DNA of 64,000 nt, taken from positions 124,001 to 188,000 of the forward strand of contig NZ_JARXXP010000007.1 in NCBI RefSeq assembly GCF_029893965.1. The letters run 5' to 3'. The notes under the pieces were generated by a model that ran no database searches, was not told the origin of the DNA, and saw nothing but the letters and a program-made list of their open reading frames with translations. The stretch's first letter is position 1; each line of letters starts with the position of its first letter. Shown here piece by piece: positions 16,652-29,048 of this stretch. The position numbers and the translations under genes were made by a program. The stretch comes from Paenibacillus sp. PastM-3. GTDB lineage: Bacteria > Bacillota > Bacilli > Paenibacillales > Paenibacillaceae.

Positions 16652-16900
16652 ATGCTACTGATTCATCAGCGGATGGCTGAGCTGTATACGATAAGCCGCA
16701 CGCGTCCGCTTACACCGGCAGAGCTTACGGAACAGCAGCAGTGTCTGCATGCCAATGCGGCCTACTGCTGGGAAATGGCCCGGCTGAATGCGGAGGGGCT
16801 CCTCGCGGCACAGACAGGGGATACAGGCTGGCAGCAGGAGATCCATGCACAGCTGGCTGAAGTACGTGCCGGCGGAAAAGCAGGCAGGCGGCGTAACTAG
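16652..16900 (+). CDS. small helical hypothetical protein
   Basis: An 82-residue protein, probably all-helical, with conserved-looking HQRMAELYTISRTRPLTPAE and HANAAYCWEMARLNAE segments and a basic tail (GKAGRRRN). Tandem ATGs lie at 16649 and 16652; the second is spaced seven bases from GGAGG. It resembles small uncharacterised proteins common in Paenibacillus (recalled, not searched). It has no membrane segment or cysteine cluster. It stands alone between two terminators; no function can be proposed. Confidence 0.65.
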   Translation: MLLIHQRMAELYTISRTRPLTPAELTEQQQCLHANAAYCWEMARLNAEGLLAAQTGDTGWQQEIHAQLAEVRAGGKAGRRRN

Positions 16901-17060
16901 CGGCAAGCTTGAACTGACAGCGGTTCATGTTCTTCTATAAAAAGTACACCTCAATTTATCAGGCACCCGGGAGATGAACACAATGATCACAGGCCTTTTC
17001 GAAACCCATATCAATGTTAGCGGTTATATCAGGTCAGCGCAGTTTTCGAAGTAAACATTA

Positions 17061-17102
17061 AGCAGCAGCCCGTAACCTGGTAATCAGGAACGGGCTGCTG
17101 CT
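17061..17102 (-). terminator. terminator of the ABC exporter operon
   Basis: AGCAGCAGCCCGT (17061-17073) pairs perfectly with ACGGGCTGCTGCT (17090-17102). It lies nine bases from the end of the exporter gene; the T tract is weak. Confidence 0.7.
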
Positions 17103-17110
17103 GTTTATTG

Positions 17111-18985
17111 CTATAGGAAGCGGAATTGCGCTTCAATTAATCCGTTATAAATACCATCGCGTTCGGTGAGCTCGGCATGATTGCCCTCTTCCTTGATTTC
17201 ACCGTGATCAAGGACGACAATCTTGTCGGCATGGCGGATCGTCGAGAGCCGGTGGGCTACTATGAAGGAGGTCCGTCCCTGCAGCAGGATTTTGAGCGCA
17301 TCCTGGATTTTGATTTCTGTCTCGGTGTCGATGCTGGCTGTTGCTTCATCCAGAATCAGAATCCGCGGGTCAGCCAGCAGCGCCCGGGCAAAGGAGAGCA
17401 GTTGGCGCTGTCCCATCGACAAGGCGCTTCCCCGTTCCTCTACCTCAGTATCATAGCCGCGAGGCAGCTTCGTGATGAACTCATGCGCATCGACCGCCTT
17501 GGCGACCTCTTCAACCTCCTGGTCGGTGGCATCCAGCCGTCCGAAACGGATATTGTCACGGATCGTCCCCGAGAAAATGAACGTATCCTGCAGCACGATC
17601 CCTATCTGCTCGCGCAGGCTCTGCAGCTGGACTTCACGTACATCCTGGCCGTCAATCGTCAGCTCACCGCTTTTAATATCATAGAAACGCCCGATCAGGT
17701 TGATGATGGTGCTTTTCCCTGAGCCGGTATGTCCGACAAGCGCAATGGACTGGCCTGCCTTGACGTCAAGCGAGATGCCCTTCAGCGCCGCCCGGCCTTT
17801 TTCATATTCGAATACGACGTTCTTAAAGCTGATATCCCCCCGAATCTTCGGCAGCGGCTTCGCATCCGGCTTATCCTGAACCGCAGGCTGCTCATCCAGA
17901 TATTCGAAGATCCGCTCGGAGGAAGCCATGGCCACCAGCAGCTGGTTGTACATCTGGCCCAGCCGGTTAATCGGGTCCCAGAAATTGCTGACATAAGTGC
18001 TGAAGGCAACCAGATAACCAACCGTCAGATCGCCCGATTGAATCAGATAGGCCCCGAACCAGAACAGAATCATGGTGCCTATACCGCCGGTAACCTCGAT
18101 GATCGGACCAAAGGCCTGGTTCATAGCGGAAGCCTTGTTCCAGGATTTACGGCTGTCCATATTCATCGCGTCGAAATACTGCATATTCTCCTGCTCCTGC
18201 GTATACGCCTGGGTTACCCGGATACCCTGGATCGACTCATTCAGATGGGAGTTAATCCGGGAATTTTTCATCCGCACATCCTGCCAGGCGATCCGGATTT
18301 TCTGGCGCAGCTTGGTGGAAACAAAGAACATGATCGGCACAGTAACCATTACTGCCAGTCCCAGCTTCCAGTTGATCAGCAGCAGGATGACCATGATGCC
18401 GACAAGCTGCACACAGTCGATCATCAGATTGACGACCCCGTTCGTGAACAGGTCCTGCAGGGAGTTAATATCATTGGTCACACGTACCAAGACGGAGCCA
18501 GCCGGTCTTTTATCGAAGAAGTTAAACGACAGCTTCTGGATATGCCGGAACAGGTCTGAACGCAGATCGTAAATGACCCGCTGACCGATCACGTTCGTAT
18601 ATTTGATCCGGTATACCCCGGCGATCCACTGGATCAGATAGAGCACAATTACGCTCGCCGTCAATGTATACAGCAGGGTCAGGCTGGGGCTTCCTTCCTT
18701 GGGAGCAATCGCCTTATCAATCGCCATACTGGTCAAAAAAGGAACAGTCAGCTTCGTTACCGTACCCAGAATCATCAATACCGAGACGATCGGCAGCATC
18801 TGCCTGGCATAAGGCTTCATATAGCCGAACAGCCGGGTGAACTGCTTCCAGTCAAACGCTTTGTCGATCTGGTCATCGTCCTTGTATACAAAACGCTCCT
18901 CAAGGAGCTGCCCTGCTGCAGCCTTGCCCGGTTTGCCCGGCTTACCGGCAGGTCCTGCCGCCGCCTGCTTCTTTTCAAGCTCCAT
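17111..18985 (-). CDS. ABC exporter half-transporter with canonical Walker B (BmrD/YheH-like)
   Basis: A 624-residue half-transporter. A Lys/Gly/Ala-rich N-terminal extension (about 45 residues) precedes six membrane spans (about 60-350) and a nucleotide-binding domain with GHTGSGKST, signature LSMGQ (not LSGGQ) and Walker B LILDEATASID with the catalytic glutamate. The ATG at 18985 is fixed by GGGAGGG; the frame upstream is open but lacks a site. It overlaps the end of its partner gene by 11 bases, indicating tight coupling. Together they form a heterodimeric exporter like B. subtilis BmrCD (YheI/YheH), which exports several drugs. This subunit contributes the non-canonical signature to the degenerate ATP site. 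Confidence 0.9.
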   Translation of the reverse strand: MELEKKQAAAGPAGKPGKPGKAAAGQLLEERFVYKDDDQIDKAFDWKQFTRLFGYMKPYARQMLPIVSVLMILGTVTKLTVPFLTSMAIDKAIAPKEGSPSLTLLYTLTASVIVLYLIQWIAGVYRIKYTNVIGQRVIYDLRSDLFRHIQKLSFNFFDKRPAGSVLVRVTNDINSLQDLFTNGVVNLMIDCVQLVGIMVILLLINWKLGLAVMVTVPIMFFVSTKLRQKIRIAWQDVRMKNSRINSHLNESIQGIRVTQAYTQEQENMQYFDAMNMDSRKSWNKASAMNQAFGPIIEVTGGIGTMILFWFGAYLIQSGDLTVGYLVAFSTYVSNFWDPINRLGQMYNQLLVAMASSERIFEYLDEQPAVQDKPDAKPLPKIRGDISFKNVVFEYEKGRAALKGISLDVKAGQSIALVGHTGSGKSTIINLIGRFYDIKSGELTIDGQDVREVQLQSLREQIGIVLQDTFIFSGTIRDNIRFGRLDATDQEVEEVAKAVDAHEFITKLPRGYDTEVEERGSALSMGQRQLLSFARALLADPRILILDEATASIDTETEIKIQDALKILLQGRTSFIVAHRLSTIRHADKIVVLDHGEIKEEGNHAELTERDGIYNGLIEAQFRFL

Positions 18986-20750
18986 GCTCCGTTCCCTCCC
19001 CTCTATCCTGCGTCCTGGCCAGGTAATCGGCATATTGAATCCGGTATACATCCTGATAAGGTCCGGGAATTTCAATCAGCTCGTTATGCGTCCCCTTCTG
19101 CACCATCCGCCCCTGATCCATCACGATAATCTGATCGGCGTGACGCAGCGAGGAAATCCGGTGGGCAATAATCAGCGTGGTGCGCCCGCGCATAACCTCC
19201 TGAAAGCCGGCCTGGATCTCATGCTCCGTTTCCATATCGACGGCACTGGTCGCATCATCAAGAATCAGAATCCGCGGATTTTTAAGCAGCGCCCTGGCAA
19301 TAGCGATCCGCTGCTTCTGTCCGCCGGAGAGTCCCATCCCCCGCTCGCCGACTACCGTGTCGTACCCTTCCGGCATCTCCATAATAAAATCATGGGCCTT
19401 AGCGAGCTGGGCTGCTCGGATAATTTCCTCCATGGTTACATTTTTGAGGCCGTAGGCAATATTGTTGCGGATGGACGAGGAGAACAGGAACGTCTCCTGG
19501 AACACGGTGGAGATCTGTGAACGCAGACTGCGGACATTGAACTCCCGGATGTCTGTACCGTCCAGCGTGATACTGCCTTCATTCACATCGTAAGCACGCA
19601 TCATCAGCTGGATAATCGTGGATTTACCGGAACCTGTACCGCCCAGAAAACCAATTACAGCTCCCGGCTTGGCTTCGAAATGAATATCCTTGACGGCCGG
19701 CATCTTATTGCCATAAGCAAAGGTTACATGGTTGAAAATAACCTCGCCTTTTACCTCGGAAGATTCCAGCGCACGGGCATCCGCCTTATCCTGCACATCA
19801 ATCCGCTGATTGAGTACCTCAAGTACCCGTTCTCCGGAGGCTTTGGACTGCGTATAGTTATTGATATGGAAGCCAAGCCCCCATACCGGGCCGATGATGT
19901 ACCAGATCAGACTGAAGAAGGCTACCAGCTCACCCAGCGACATATTGCCTTTAATAACCAGCGTCCCGCCGACACCGAGCAGAATAGCAATACTGACCGA
20001 AGCCAGCAGCTCCATAACCGGAAAGAACTTGCTCCACAGCTCAGCGGCAAAAATCTGGTTATCCTTATAACGTTCATTACGGTGCGAGAACTTCTCAACC
20101 TCATAGTCCTCTCTGGCAAAAGATTTGACCGTCCGCACACCGGTAATATTCTCCTGAACAGCCGTGGTCAAGGAGCTTAAGGCAAGCCGCATCTCCTGGA
20201 AGGCCGGATGAATCCTCGATTCGAACTTGAAAGCCACTGCTGCCAGAAACGGCATCGTAATCAGTGTAATCAGTGTGAGCTGCCAATTGATGGTGAACAT
20301 CATAATAGAGCCGAACAGCACCATGAAAAATACGTTTAGCAATTGGGCGAAGCCGAATCCGATAAAGTTACGGATCGCTTCCAGGTCCCCGGTCAGCCGG
20401 GACATCAGGTCGCCTGTCTTGGCGGTATCATAATAGCGGAAAGACAGGAATTGCAGCTTCTCATAACAGGCGTTGCGCAGACGGTAGGCCAGAAAATTAC
20501 CCAGCCGTCCTCCAAAAAATCCGTGTGCAAACTGCAGGCAGGCTTTTACGATTACTACAGCTACAACACTCAGTGCCAGTACCGGCACCTCGGCAAACTT
20601 AAGTGGAACAATTACATCATCAATCAGCCTTCTAAGTAAATTGGGGGTTATAAGCCCCACTGCAGTTGCGGCGGCCAAAGCAATAATCGAAAGAATCAAA
20701 TAATGCAGCTTCTCCCGGTAAAAGCCCCGCAGTTGCCTGAGAACATCCAT
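18975..20750 (-). CDS. ABC exporter half-transporter with degenerate Walker B (BmrC/YheI-like)
   Basis: A 591-residue half-transporter with six spans in residues 15-310 and an NBD with GGTGSGKST, canonical LSGGQKQR, and Walker B LILDDATSAVD, where the catalytic glutamate is aspartate. The same change is known in BmrC and other heterodimeric exporters. Its canonical signature completes the good ATP site made with the downstream partner's Walker motifs. The ATG at 20750 follows AAGGAGGAGAG. The same frame stays open upstream to 20954 through a leader with hairpins and a repeated 14-base segment, which may be regulatory rather than coding. It is the first gene of the pair. Confidence 0.9.
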   Translation of the reverse strand: MDVLRQLRGFYREKLHYLILSIIALAAATAVGLITPNLLRRLIDDVIVPLKFAEVPVLALSVVAVVIVKACLQFAHGFFGGRLGNFLAYRLRNACYEKLQFLSFRYYDTAKTGDLMSRLTGDLEAIRNFIGFGFAQLLNVFFMVLFGSIMMFTINWQLTLITLITMPFLAAVAFKFESRIHPAFQEMRLALSSLTTAVQENITGVRTVKSFAREDYEVEKFSHRNERYKDNQIFAAELWSKFFPVMELLASVSIAILLGVGGTLVIKGNMSLGELVAFFSLIWYIIGPVWGLGFHINNYTQSKASGERVLEVLNQRIDVQDKADARALESSEVKGEVIFNHVTFAYGNKMPAVKDIHFEAKPGAVIGFLGGTGSGKSTIIQLMMRAYDVNEGSITLDGTDIREFNVRSLRSQISTVFQETFLFSSSIRNNIAYGLKNVTMEEIIRAAQLAKAHDFIMEMPEGYDTVVGERGMGLSGGQKQRIAIARALLKNPRILILDDATSAVDMETEHEIQAGFQEVMRGRTTLIIAHRISSLRHADQIIVMDQGRMVQKGTHNELIEIPGPYQDVYRIQYADYLARTQDRGEGTEHGA

Positions 20751-20909
20751 GTCTCTCCTCCTTAAAGCTTTACGCAGTGATGCTTCCTTCGTAAGCACAA
20801 ATCCGGCTCTGTGAACTGACACTGGCGTATGTAAGCACAAATCTGGCATTACGAAAATATCACCGGCTCCGTAAGCATACTCTTGTGTTCCTTTCATTTT
20901 GGCGCTTTG

Positions 20910-20956
20910 AGCTGTAAGATACAGCTGGCTTGCGATGTAAACCTCACATCGCAAGC
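20910..20956 (-). promoter_or_regulatory. tandem hairpins in the ABC exporter leader
   Basis: AGCTGTA-aga-TACAGCT (20910-20926) and GCTTGCGATGT (20928-20938) with ACATCGCAAGC (20946-20956), both perfect. Downstream, toward the gene, a 14-base segment GTAAGCACAAATCY (Y = C or T) occurs twice, about 41 bases apart (around 20791 and 20840). They lie 160-200 bases before the start codon. An attenuator or operator is plausible; B. subtilis bmrCD is controlled by a translated leader (bmrB). Confidence 0.45.
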
Positions 20957-20962
20957 CATATT

Positions 20963-20976
20963 TACTAGCGCTTTCA
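20963..20976 (-). promoter_or_regulatory. cre-like site upstream of the ABC exporter
   Basis: On the minus strand TGAAAGCGCTAGTA fits the CcpA consensus TGNAANCGNWWNCA with one mismatch. It may be coincidental. Confidence 0.3.
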
Positions 20977-21473
20977 ATTTAGGGACTTTATGCAGTTTAA
21001 CACCCATATTTTAATGCGGCAAAGGGGAGAAATGACCATTTTCCATGTTATTTCCGGTTAAATCAGGCTTAACCCGGCGTATAATGACTGCCGTATCTTT
21101 AATTGCTCCCGTTTCCTCCCAAATGCTGCTCAATTTAGCTTTAGCATAATTCAACTTCTTTTTAATAACAAACTACAAACGATAACCACCATATTTTGCC
21201 ATAATTCAACTCAACAAAACGTTAATAGGCATGATTCTTTGGCAAGATGATCAGAAGTAATGCCTAACACTATTTTGCTAATCCTTCTATAGTGCTGAAA
21301 TAGCAGTATCCCATAAATATAGCTACCGTTATTTCCTCGGCAATATTCTGGAAAATCCGATCCTTAAACTCCGTTTCACGTCAGTTAACGGTCAACTTTT
21401 ATCAGCTTAGGGAGATAGCGCAAGCTCATCTCTCAGTAGCCTATTATCAAATGGTGTTCAAACTTATTCTCAA
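20977..21473. other. gene-free AT-rich interval
   Basis: About 500 bases without a supportable gene on either strand, between the ABC exporter promoter region and the SUF terminator. A short inverted pair AGGCAT/ATGCCT near 21228-21267 was noticed. No repeat of the other families in this window was found here. Confidence 0.5.
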
Positions 21474-21528
21474 TAAAAAAAGTGTCCGCTGTCTCAGACA
21501 TAAGAATGTCAGAGTACAGCGGACACTT
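21474..21528 (-). terminator. terminator of the SUF operon
   Basis: AAGTGTCCGCTGT (21480-21492) pairs perfectly with ACAGCGGACACTT (21516-21528). On the minus strand it is followed by a run of seven Ts. Confidence 0.88.
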
Positions 21529-21572
21529 ATTAATGAATCAGGTGCAGAGCACGGGTCCCTGTAAGTACAGGG

Positions 21573-22970
21573 TTACCCGATACTTCCTTCCATCTCGAAC
21601 TTGATCAGTCTGTTCATTTCCACCGCATATTCCATCGGCAGCTCTTTGGTGAACGGCTCGATGAAGCCCATGATGATCATCTGTGTGGCGTCGGCTTCGG
21701 TCAAGCCGCGGCTCATCAGATAGAACAGCTGCTCTTCAGATACCTTCGATACCGTAGCTTCATGCTCAAGAATGACATTGTCATTCATGATCTCATTGTA
21801 CGGGATCGTATCCGATGTGGACTGGTTATCCAGAATCAGCGTATCGCACTTGATATTCGCTTTGGCGCCTTCAGCCTGACGGCCAAAGGAAGCGAGACCG
21901 CGGTAAGTTACCTTGCCGCCGTGCTTACTGATCGATTTGGAGACGATAGTTGATGTTGTGTCAGGTGCCAGGTGAATCATCTTGGCGCCTGCATCCTGGT
22001 GCTGGTCTTTACCGGCAACCGCGATGGACAATACCGAACCCTTGGCTCCGCGTCCCTTCAGGACAACCGCAGGGTACTTCATTGTCAGCTTGGAGCCGAT
22101 GTTGCCGTCAACCCATTCCATAGTGGCATTTTCTTCAGCTACAGCACGCTTGGTTACAAGGTTGTAGATGTTTGGTGCCCAGTTCTGGATCGTAGTATAA
22201 CGAACACGTGCGTTCTTCATGCACAGGATCTCAACAACTGCGCTGTGCAGGGAGTTTGTGCTGTAGATTGGCGCTGTACAGCCCTCTACGTAATGCACAA
22301 AGCTGTCCTCATCCGCAAGGATCAGGGTACGCTCAAATTGTCCCATGTTCTCGGAGTTGATGCGGAAGTAAGCCTGCAGAGGCACTTCGCACTTCACGCC
22401 TTTAGGAACATAGATAAAGCTGCCGCCTGACCATACTGCACTGTTAAGAGCGGCAAATTTGTTGTCAGCTGGAGGAATGATCGTGCCGAAGAATTTCTTG
22501 AACAGCTCAGGGTGCTCGCGCAGCGCGGTATCCGTATCGGTGAAGATAACGCCCTGATCCTCAAGATCCTTCTGCATGCTGTGGTAGACAACCTCAGATT
22601 CATACTGTGCCGAGACACCGGCGAGGAACTTCTGTTCCGCTTCCGGAATACCGAGCTTGTCAAAGGTTTCCTTGATTTCGGAAGGAACCTCTTCCCACGT
22701 CTTCCCCTGCTTCTCGGAAGGTCTTACATAATATTGAATATCGTCGAAATCCAGATCATCCAGGTTGCCGCCCCATTTAGGCATCGGCATTTTGCGGAAC
22801 TGCTCCAGAGACTTCAGACGGAAGTTAAGCATCCACTCCGGCTCATTTTTGATGGCGGAGATTTCGCGGACGATTTCTTCTGTGAGCCCTTTACCAGACT
22901 GAAATATTGACTTGTGCTCATCACGGAACCCGTACTGGTACTCTTCCATATCAGGCGCTTTCTTAGCCAT
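21573..22970 (-). CDS. sufB: Fe-S cluster scaffold SufB
   Basis: A 465-residue SufB. It has the [19 protein letters not shown] start, the YYVRPSEK segment, and the beta-helix core shared with SufD ([21 protein letters not shown], in two parts). The conserved end includes [20 protein letters not shown] and [19 protein letters not shown]. SufB with SufC and SufD forms the scaffold complex on which Fe-S clusters are built in the cytoplasm. The conserved C-terminal region supplies ligands. It is the last gene of sufCDSUB, 18 bases after sufU, and is followed by a strong terminator. Confidence 0.96.
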   Translation of the reverse strand: MAKKAPDMEEYQYGFRDEHKSIFQSGKGLTEEIVREISAIKNEPEWMLNFRLKSLEQFRKMPMPKWGGNLDDLDFDDIQYYVRPSEKQGKTWEEVPSEIKETFDKLGIPEAEQKFLAGVSAQYESEVVYHSMQKDLEDQGVIFTDTDTALREHPELFKKFFGTIIPPADNKFAALNSAVWSGGSFIYVPKGVKCEVPLQAYFRINSENMGQFERTLILADEDSFVHYVEGCTAPIYSTNSLHSAVVEILCMKNARVRYTTIQNWAPNIYNLVTKRAVAEENATMEWVDGNIGSKLTMKYPAVVLKGRGAKGSVLSIAVAGKDQHQDAGAKMIHLAPDTTSTIVSKSISKHGGKVTYRGLASFGRQAEGAKANIKCDTLILDNQSTSDTIPYNEIMNDNVILEHEATVSKVSEEQLFYLMSRGLTEADATQMIIMGFIEPFTKELPMEYAVEMNRLIKFEMEGSIG

Positions 22971-22988
22971 GGTGTCAGCCTCCTTGTT

Positions 22989-25937
<2,949 letters not shown>

Positions 25938-25966
25938 AAGTGGTTTCCTCCTTCCTGGTGTCCTGA

Positions 25967-26749
25967 TTAAGCTTCCTGTCCTACAGTTTCGTCTTCAATG
26001 CCAAGCTCTTCCTTAACCCATTCATAGCCTTCCGCTTCCAGACGCTCGGCCAGCTCAGGTCCGCCGGATTTAACGATACGTCCCTGCATCATGACATGAA
26101 CATAATCTGGCTTGATGTAGTTAAGCAGGCGCTGATAGTGGGTAATGACCAGGAAACCGCGCTCAGGGCTTCTCATGGAATTTACGCCTTCAGCTACAAT
26201 CTTGAGAGCATCAATATCAAGGCCGGAGTCAATTTCGTCAAGAATGACGATCTTCGGATCCAGCATCATCATCTGGAGAATTTCATTACGCTTCTTCTCA
26301 CCGCCGGAGAAGCCTTCATTCAGGTAGCGGTGCAGGAATTCCGGATTCATCTCCAGTTCCTTCATCTTGGCTTCCATCTGGCGGATGAAGCGGATCAGGG
26401 AGATTTCATTGCCCTCTTCACGGCGGGAATTGATTGCGCTGCGCAGGAAGTCGGAATTGGTTACTCCGGCAATTTCACTTGGATACTGCATCGCCAGGAA
26501 CAGGCCGGCGCGGGCGCGCTCGTCTACAGCCATTTCCAGCAGGTCTTCACCGTCAAGAACGGCTGTACCTTCTGTTACTTCATATTTGGGATGACCCATC
26601 AGTGCTGAAGCCAGAGTACTTTTACCGGTACCATTCGGTCCCATGATGGCGTGAATTTCGCCGCCCTTCATCTGAAGATTGATTCCCTTCAGAATTTCCT
26701 TTCCTTCAATGTTCGCTTTCAGTCCTTCAATGACAAAATCTGCTGCCAT
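25967..26749 (-). CDS. sufC: Fe-S assembly ATPase SufC
   Basis: A 260-residue ABC-type ATPase without membrane spans. Walker A is GPNGTGKST, the signature FSGGEKKR and Walker B KIVILDEIDSGLD. MAADFVIEGLKANIEGKEIL is the expected start. The ATG at 26749 is eight bases after GGAGGG; an ATG six codons earlier coincides with the ribosome site itself. SufC drives conformational change in the SufBCD scaffold. It is the first gene of the operon, behind a Fur-family box. Confidence 0.95.
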   Translation of the reverse strand: MAADFVIEGLKANIEGKEILKGINLQMKGGEIHAIMGPNGTGKSTLASALMGHPKYEVTEGTAVLDGEDLLEMAVDERARAGLFLAMQYPSEIAGVTNSDFLRSAINSRREEGNEISLIRFIRQMEAKMKELEMNPEFLHRYLNEGFSGGEKKRNEILQMMMLDPKIVILDEIDSGLDIDALKIVAEGVNSMRSPERGFLVITHYQRLLNYIKPDYVHVMMQGRIVKSGGPELAERLEAEGYEWVKEELGIEDETVGQEA

Positions 26750-26866
26750 AATTAATATTCCCTCCACTATTCAATTTGCGAAATCAGAAAGTTGTATTGT
26801 CACAGGATTTCCCTGATTGCCAGCACAATTATATTTTATATCACATTGTAATAATTATAAACAGAA

Positions 26867-26881
26867 TCATAATGATTATCA
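26867..26881. promoter_or_regulatory. Fur-family box upstream of the SUF operon
   Basis: TCATAATGATTATCA differs at one base from the 7-1-7 Fur consensus TGATAATNATTATCA. PerR and Zur boxes are close relatives, so the regulator is uncertain. It lies 118 bases before sufC in an AT-rich promoter region that also contains TATAAT sequences, and 101 bases after the end of the DUF1802 gene, which is also on the minus strand. Confidence 0.55.
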
Positions 26882-26981
26882 ATGATTCTCACTAATTTTA
26901 TTACAAAGGATGTCTTTTTACAAATGTTGCTTTTCAATTTTCACAGCAATTTTACATGATCCGACAGTTAACAACAACATG

Positions 26982-27557
26982 TTAACTACTTAACGCGGAC
27001 AGGATTTCCGACCTCCGGCGCTCAAATTCGCTGTCGCTAAGAACCGGCTTCCATTGCTGTTCCGGGGGCGCATCCTTCAGTTCAATCCATGAACGGCAGC
27101 CTGAATATTCAGGCAGCACAGGTATGGTTGCCGCAGCTTCGCTCACATATACCCGCAGAAGCAGGACATGCAGCGGTTCCTTGGCTTTCCAGCGAAGACG
27201 TTCGGCGGCAAGCTGTTCGCTCCAGATATGGAACGGATACAGCAGCTCCAGCTGTTCCAGATCGCGGACCTCAATATCATCAGTTGCTTCGGCATATGCA
27301 GCAACCGATACGGTTCCGCCACCGCCGGCAGCCTCATCGGCCAGCGTCTGCGCGACCAGCGGACGGTAAGGTTCTTTAAGCAGCTCTTCACGCTGATGCT
27401 CGTAGGTGGGGTACAGGAAGAATGAGTGGCTTTTCAGCTCAAAACGTCTGGTCTCCTCCGCAATGCCCCCTTTGCGCAGCAGGATGATCTGCTGGCCTCC
27501 GGCCAGGGCATGTACAGCGGAAGCCCATTCCTTTAACGCTACAGGATTAATATTCAA
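26982..27557 (-). CDS. DUF1802 family protein
   Basis: A 191-residue soluble protein of the DUF1802 family. The start NPVALKEWASAVHALAGG, then IILLRKGGIAEE, FFLYPTYEHQ and late AAERLRWKAKEPLHVLLLRVY are the characteristic blocks. The function is unknown; the family is widespread in Bacilli and cyanobacteria. It lies upstream of the SUF operon on the same strand, but with 232 bases and a separate regulatory box between, so it is probably independent of SUF. Nothing unusual is visible in the sequence. Confidence 0.85.
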   Translation of the reverse strand: MNINPVALKEWASAVHALAGGQQIILLRKGGIAEETRRFELKSHSFFLYPTYEHQREELLKEPYRPLVAQTLADEAAGGGGTVSVAAYAEATDDIEVRDLEQLELLYPFHIWSEQLAAERLRWKAKEPLHVLLLRVYVSEAAATIPVLPEYSGCRSWIELKDAPPEQQWKPVLSDSEFERRRSEILSALSS

Positions 27558-27701
27558 GTTCAGTCTCCCCTTTCCGTCTACGTGTACTTAATAGCAGGTT
27601 TACTATGGATTATATAACTTGCAGCAGCCATCTACAAATTGTTTGGATCACACCTTCCGCAGAAATATCTGCGGGTTATGGACTTCATTATATTTTACCG
27701 C

Positions 27702-27777
27702 AAAAAAAAATAAAGCCTCCGCACGGGCTATGTCATTAAGAAGCTATAACTTAATAACGTTGCCCGCAAGGGAGGCT
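27702..27777 (-). terminator. terminator of dps
   Basis: AGCCTCC (27714-27720) pairs with GGAGGCT (27771-27777), with a second inner helix GGGC/GCCC. On the minus strand it is followed by TTTATTTTTTTTT. Confidence 0.75.
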
Positions 27778-27812
27778 CTATTCCATTATCCAGCTTTTAT
27801 AATGCCGCAGTG

Positions 27813-28277
27813 TTACGCCCCCAGGAAGGAGCGGAGCATCCACTGGTGTTTTTCCAGATCAGTGCGGATTTTGATGAAGAGATCTGCTGTCGGCTGGTCG
27901 CTGCTCTCCTCAGCCAGCTCAATGCCTTCAGTCAGCTCTTCCGCTACAGTTGCAAAGTCCTCGATCAGGGTCTGCACCATACCGCGGGTGTCCTCTTTGC
28001 CTGTAGCTTCCTGAATGGTACCGATTTCCAGATATTCCTTCATCGTTGCGGCAGGACTGCCCTTGATGCTGAGCAGGCGTTCAGCCACTTCGTCCATCTT
28101 CAGTGTAACATCGTCGTACAGCTCTTCAAATTTCACATGCAGGGAGAAGAATTGCTCCCCTTTGACATACCAGTGATAATTGTGGAGCTTAACATACAGT
28201 ATGTTCAGGTTAGCCACCTGACGGTTAAGTACTTGTTCCAGTGAAGCTGTATCAACTTTTTTCGTTGCTTTAGCCAT
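27813..28277 (-). CDS. dps: Dps-family ferritin-like DNA/iron protection protein
   Basis: A 154-residue Dps/MrgA-type protein that should form a 12-mer iron-storing cage. The inter-subunit ferroxidase centre residues are in KLHNYHWYVKGEQFFSLHVK (His, His, with Asp/Glu in FEELYDDVTLKMDEVAERLL). The start at 28277 (MAKATKK) follows AAGGATGG; the ATG four codons earlier is part of that site. A short Lys-rich N-terminus could contact DNA. It is a single-gene unit with its own terminator, expected to be induced by peroxide or stationary phase; no PerR box was found in the immediate upstream sequence. Confidence 0.93.
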   Translation of the reverse strand: MAKATKKVDTASLEQVLNRQVANLNILYVKLHNYHWYVKGEQFFSLHVKFEELYDDVTLKMDEVAERLLSIKGSPAATMKEYLEIGTIQEATGKEDTRGMVQTLIEDFATVAEELTEGIELAEESSDQPTADLFIKIRTDLEKHQWMLRSFLGA

Positions 28278-28484
28278 TTCTGATCCCATCCTTGTCCATA
28301 AAATTTGCCGGCTGCATGTCCATCCTCCGGCAGCAATTGTCTATATTTATTGTACCCCTGATGCCCGGGTACGAAACAACCGCATACCGGCTGTGCCAGC
28401 ATGGCGAAGATTAGCGGACATGCTTTTTCCTCTTAGTAGGATGACCATGTATTACAGCCTTATCCGCTTTTGTTCCGGCAGCAT

Positions 28485-28505
28485 AAAAGGGGCCGTGAAG
28501 GCCCC
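28485..28505 (-). terminator. terminator of the DUF1805 gene
   Basis: GGGGCC (28489-28494) and GGCCCC (28500-28505) form a six-pair stem with a five-base loop. On the minus strand it is followed by TTTTATG. Confidence 0.6.
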
Positions 28506-28540
28506 TGCAAGGCTGTATTTTAAAGATAAAATCTTACTGC

Positions 28541-28843
28541 CTAGAGCATTAACAGCAGTGCTTCTTCACCGGTCATTCCGGGAACAATCCCCAGCTTCTC
28601 AGCTTCAACAGTAACAGACTCCAGCGGAGCAGCAAGCAATTGGGCCAGCGTACGCACACCCACTGCTCTGGCTGCAATGATCTTGCGGTCACCCAGCTTC
28701 TCATTAAGCAGGCCTACATCAAGTGCTCCGCACATAATATACCCGCGGTCCGTGCTCACAGTCAGCAGGGTTGTTTTGGGCAGCTTGACCTCGACACCAA
28801 TCAGCGTATGACCGCCTACTTGAACAGGCTCCAATGTTACCAC
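28541..28843 (-). CDS. DUF1805 (YunC-like) protein
   Basis: A 100-residue protein starting at GTG 28843, nine bases after AAGGAGG. The frame continues upstream but that part has no start signal and is not like the family. It has the DUF1805 pattern: VQVGGHTLIGVEVKLPKTTL, STDRGYIMCGALDVGLLNEK, and GVRTLAQLLAAPL. B. subtilis YunC has the same size. Its function is unknown; a structure is known for the family. It is divergent from the gene at 29049. In B. subtilis yunC neighbours yunD, whose probable counterpart here lies 14 kb away. Confidence 0.85.
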   Translation of the reverse strand: MVTLEPVQVGGHTLIGVEVKLPKTTLLTVSTDRGYIMCGALDVGLLNEKLGDRKIIAARAVGVRTLAQLLAAPLESVTVEAEKLGIVPGMTGEEALLLML

Positions 28844-29048
28844 TTTGCATTTCCTCCTTATAATCACATTCACGATGTATGTGTATGCGTACCAAGGGGC
28901 CGGCGTGCGGACGAATGGACTAGGGCGGTCTACAGAATATCTGATTCCCAAGTCCTTCCTCCAGACAAAGAAATATATGCTTATTAGAATTTTAATGGTA
29001 TAGTTTATTTGGCTTACGAATTGATTTGATGAAAAAGCTGGGGGATTT

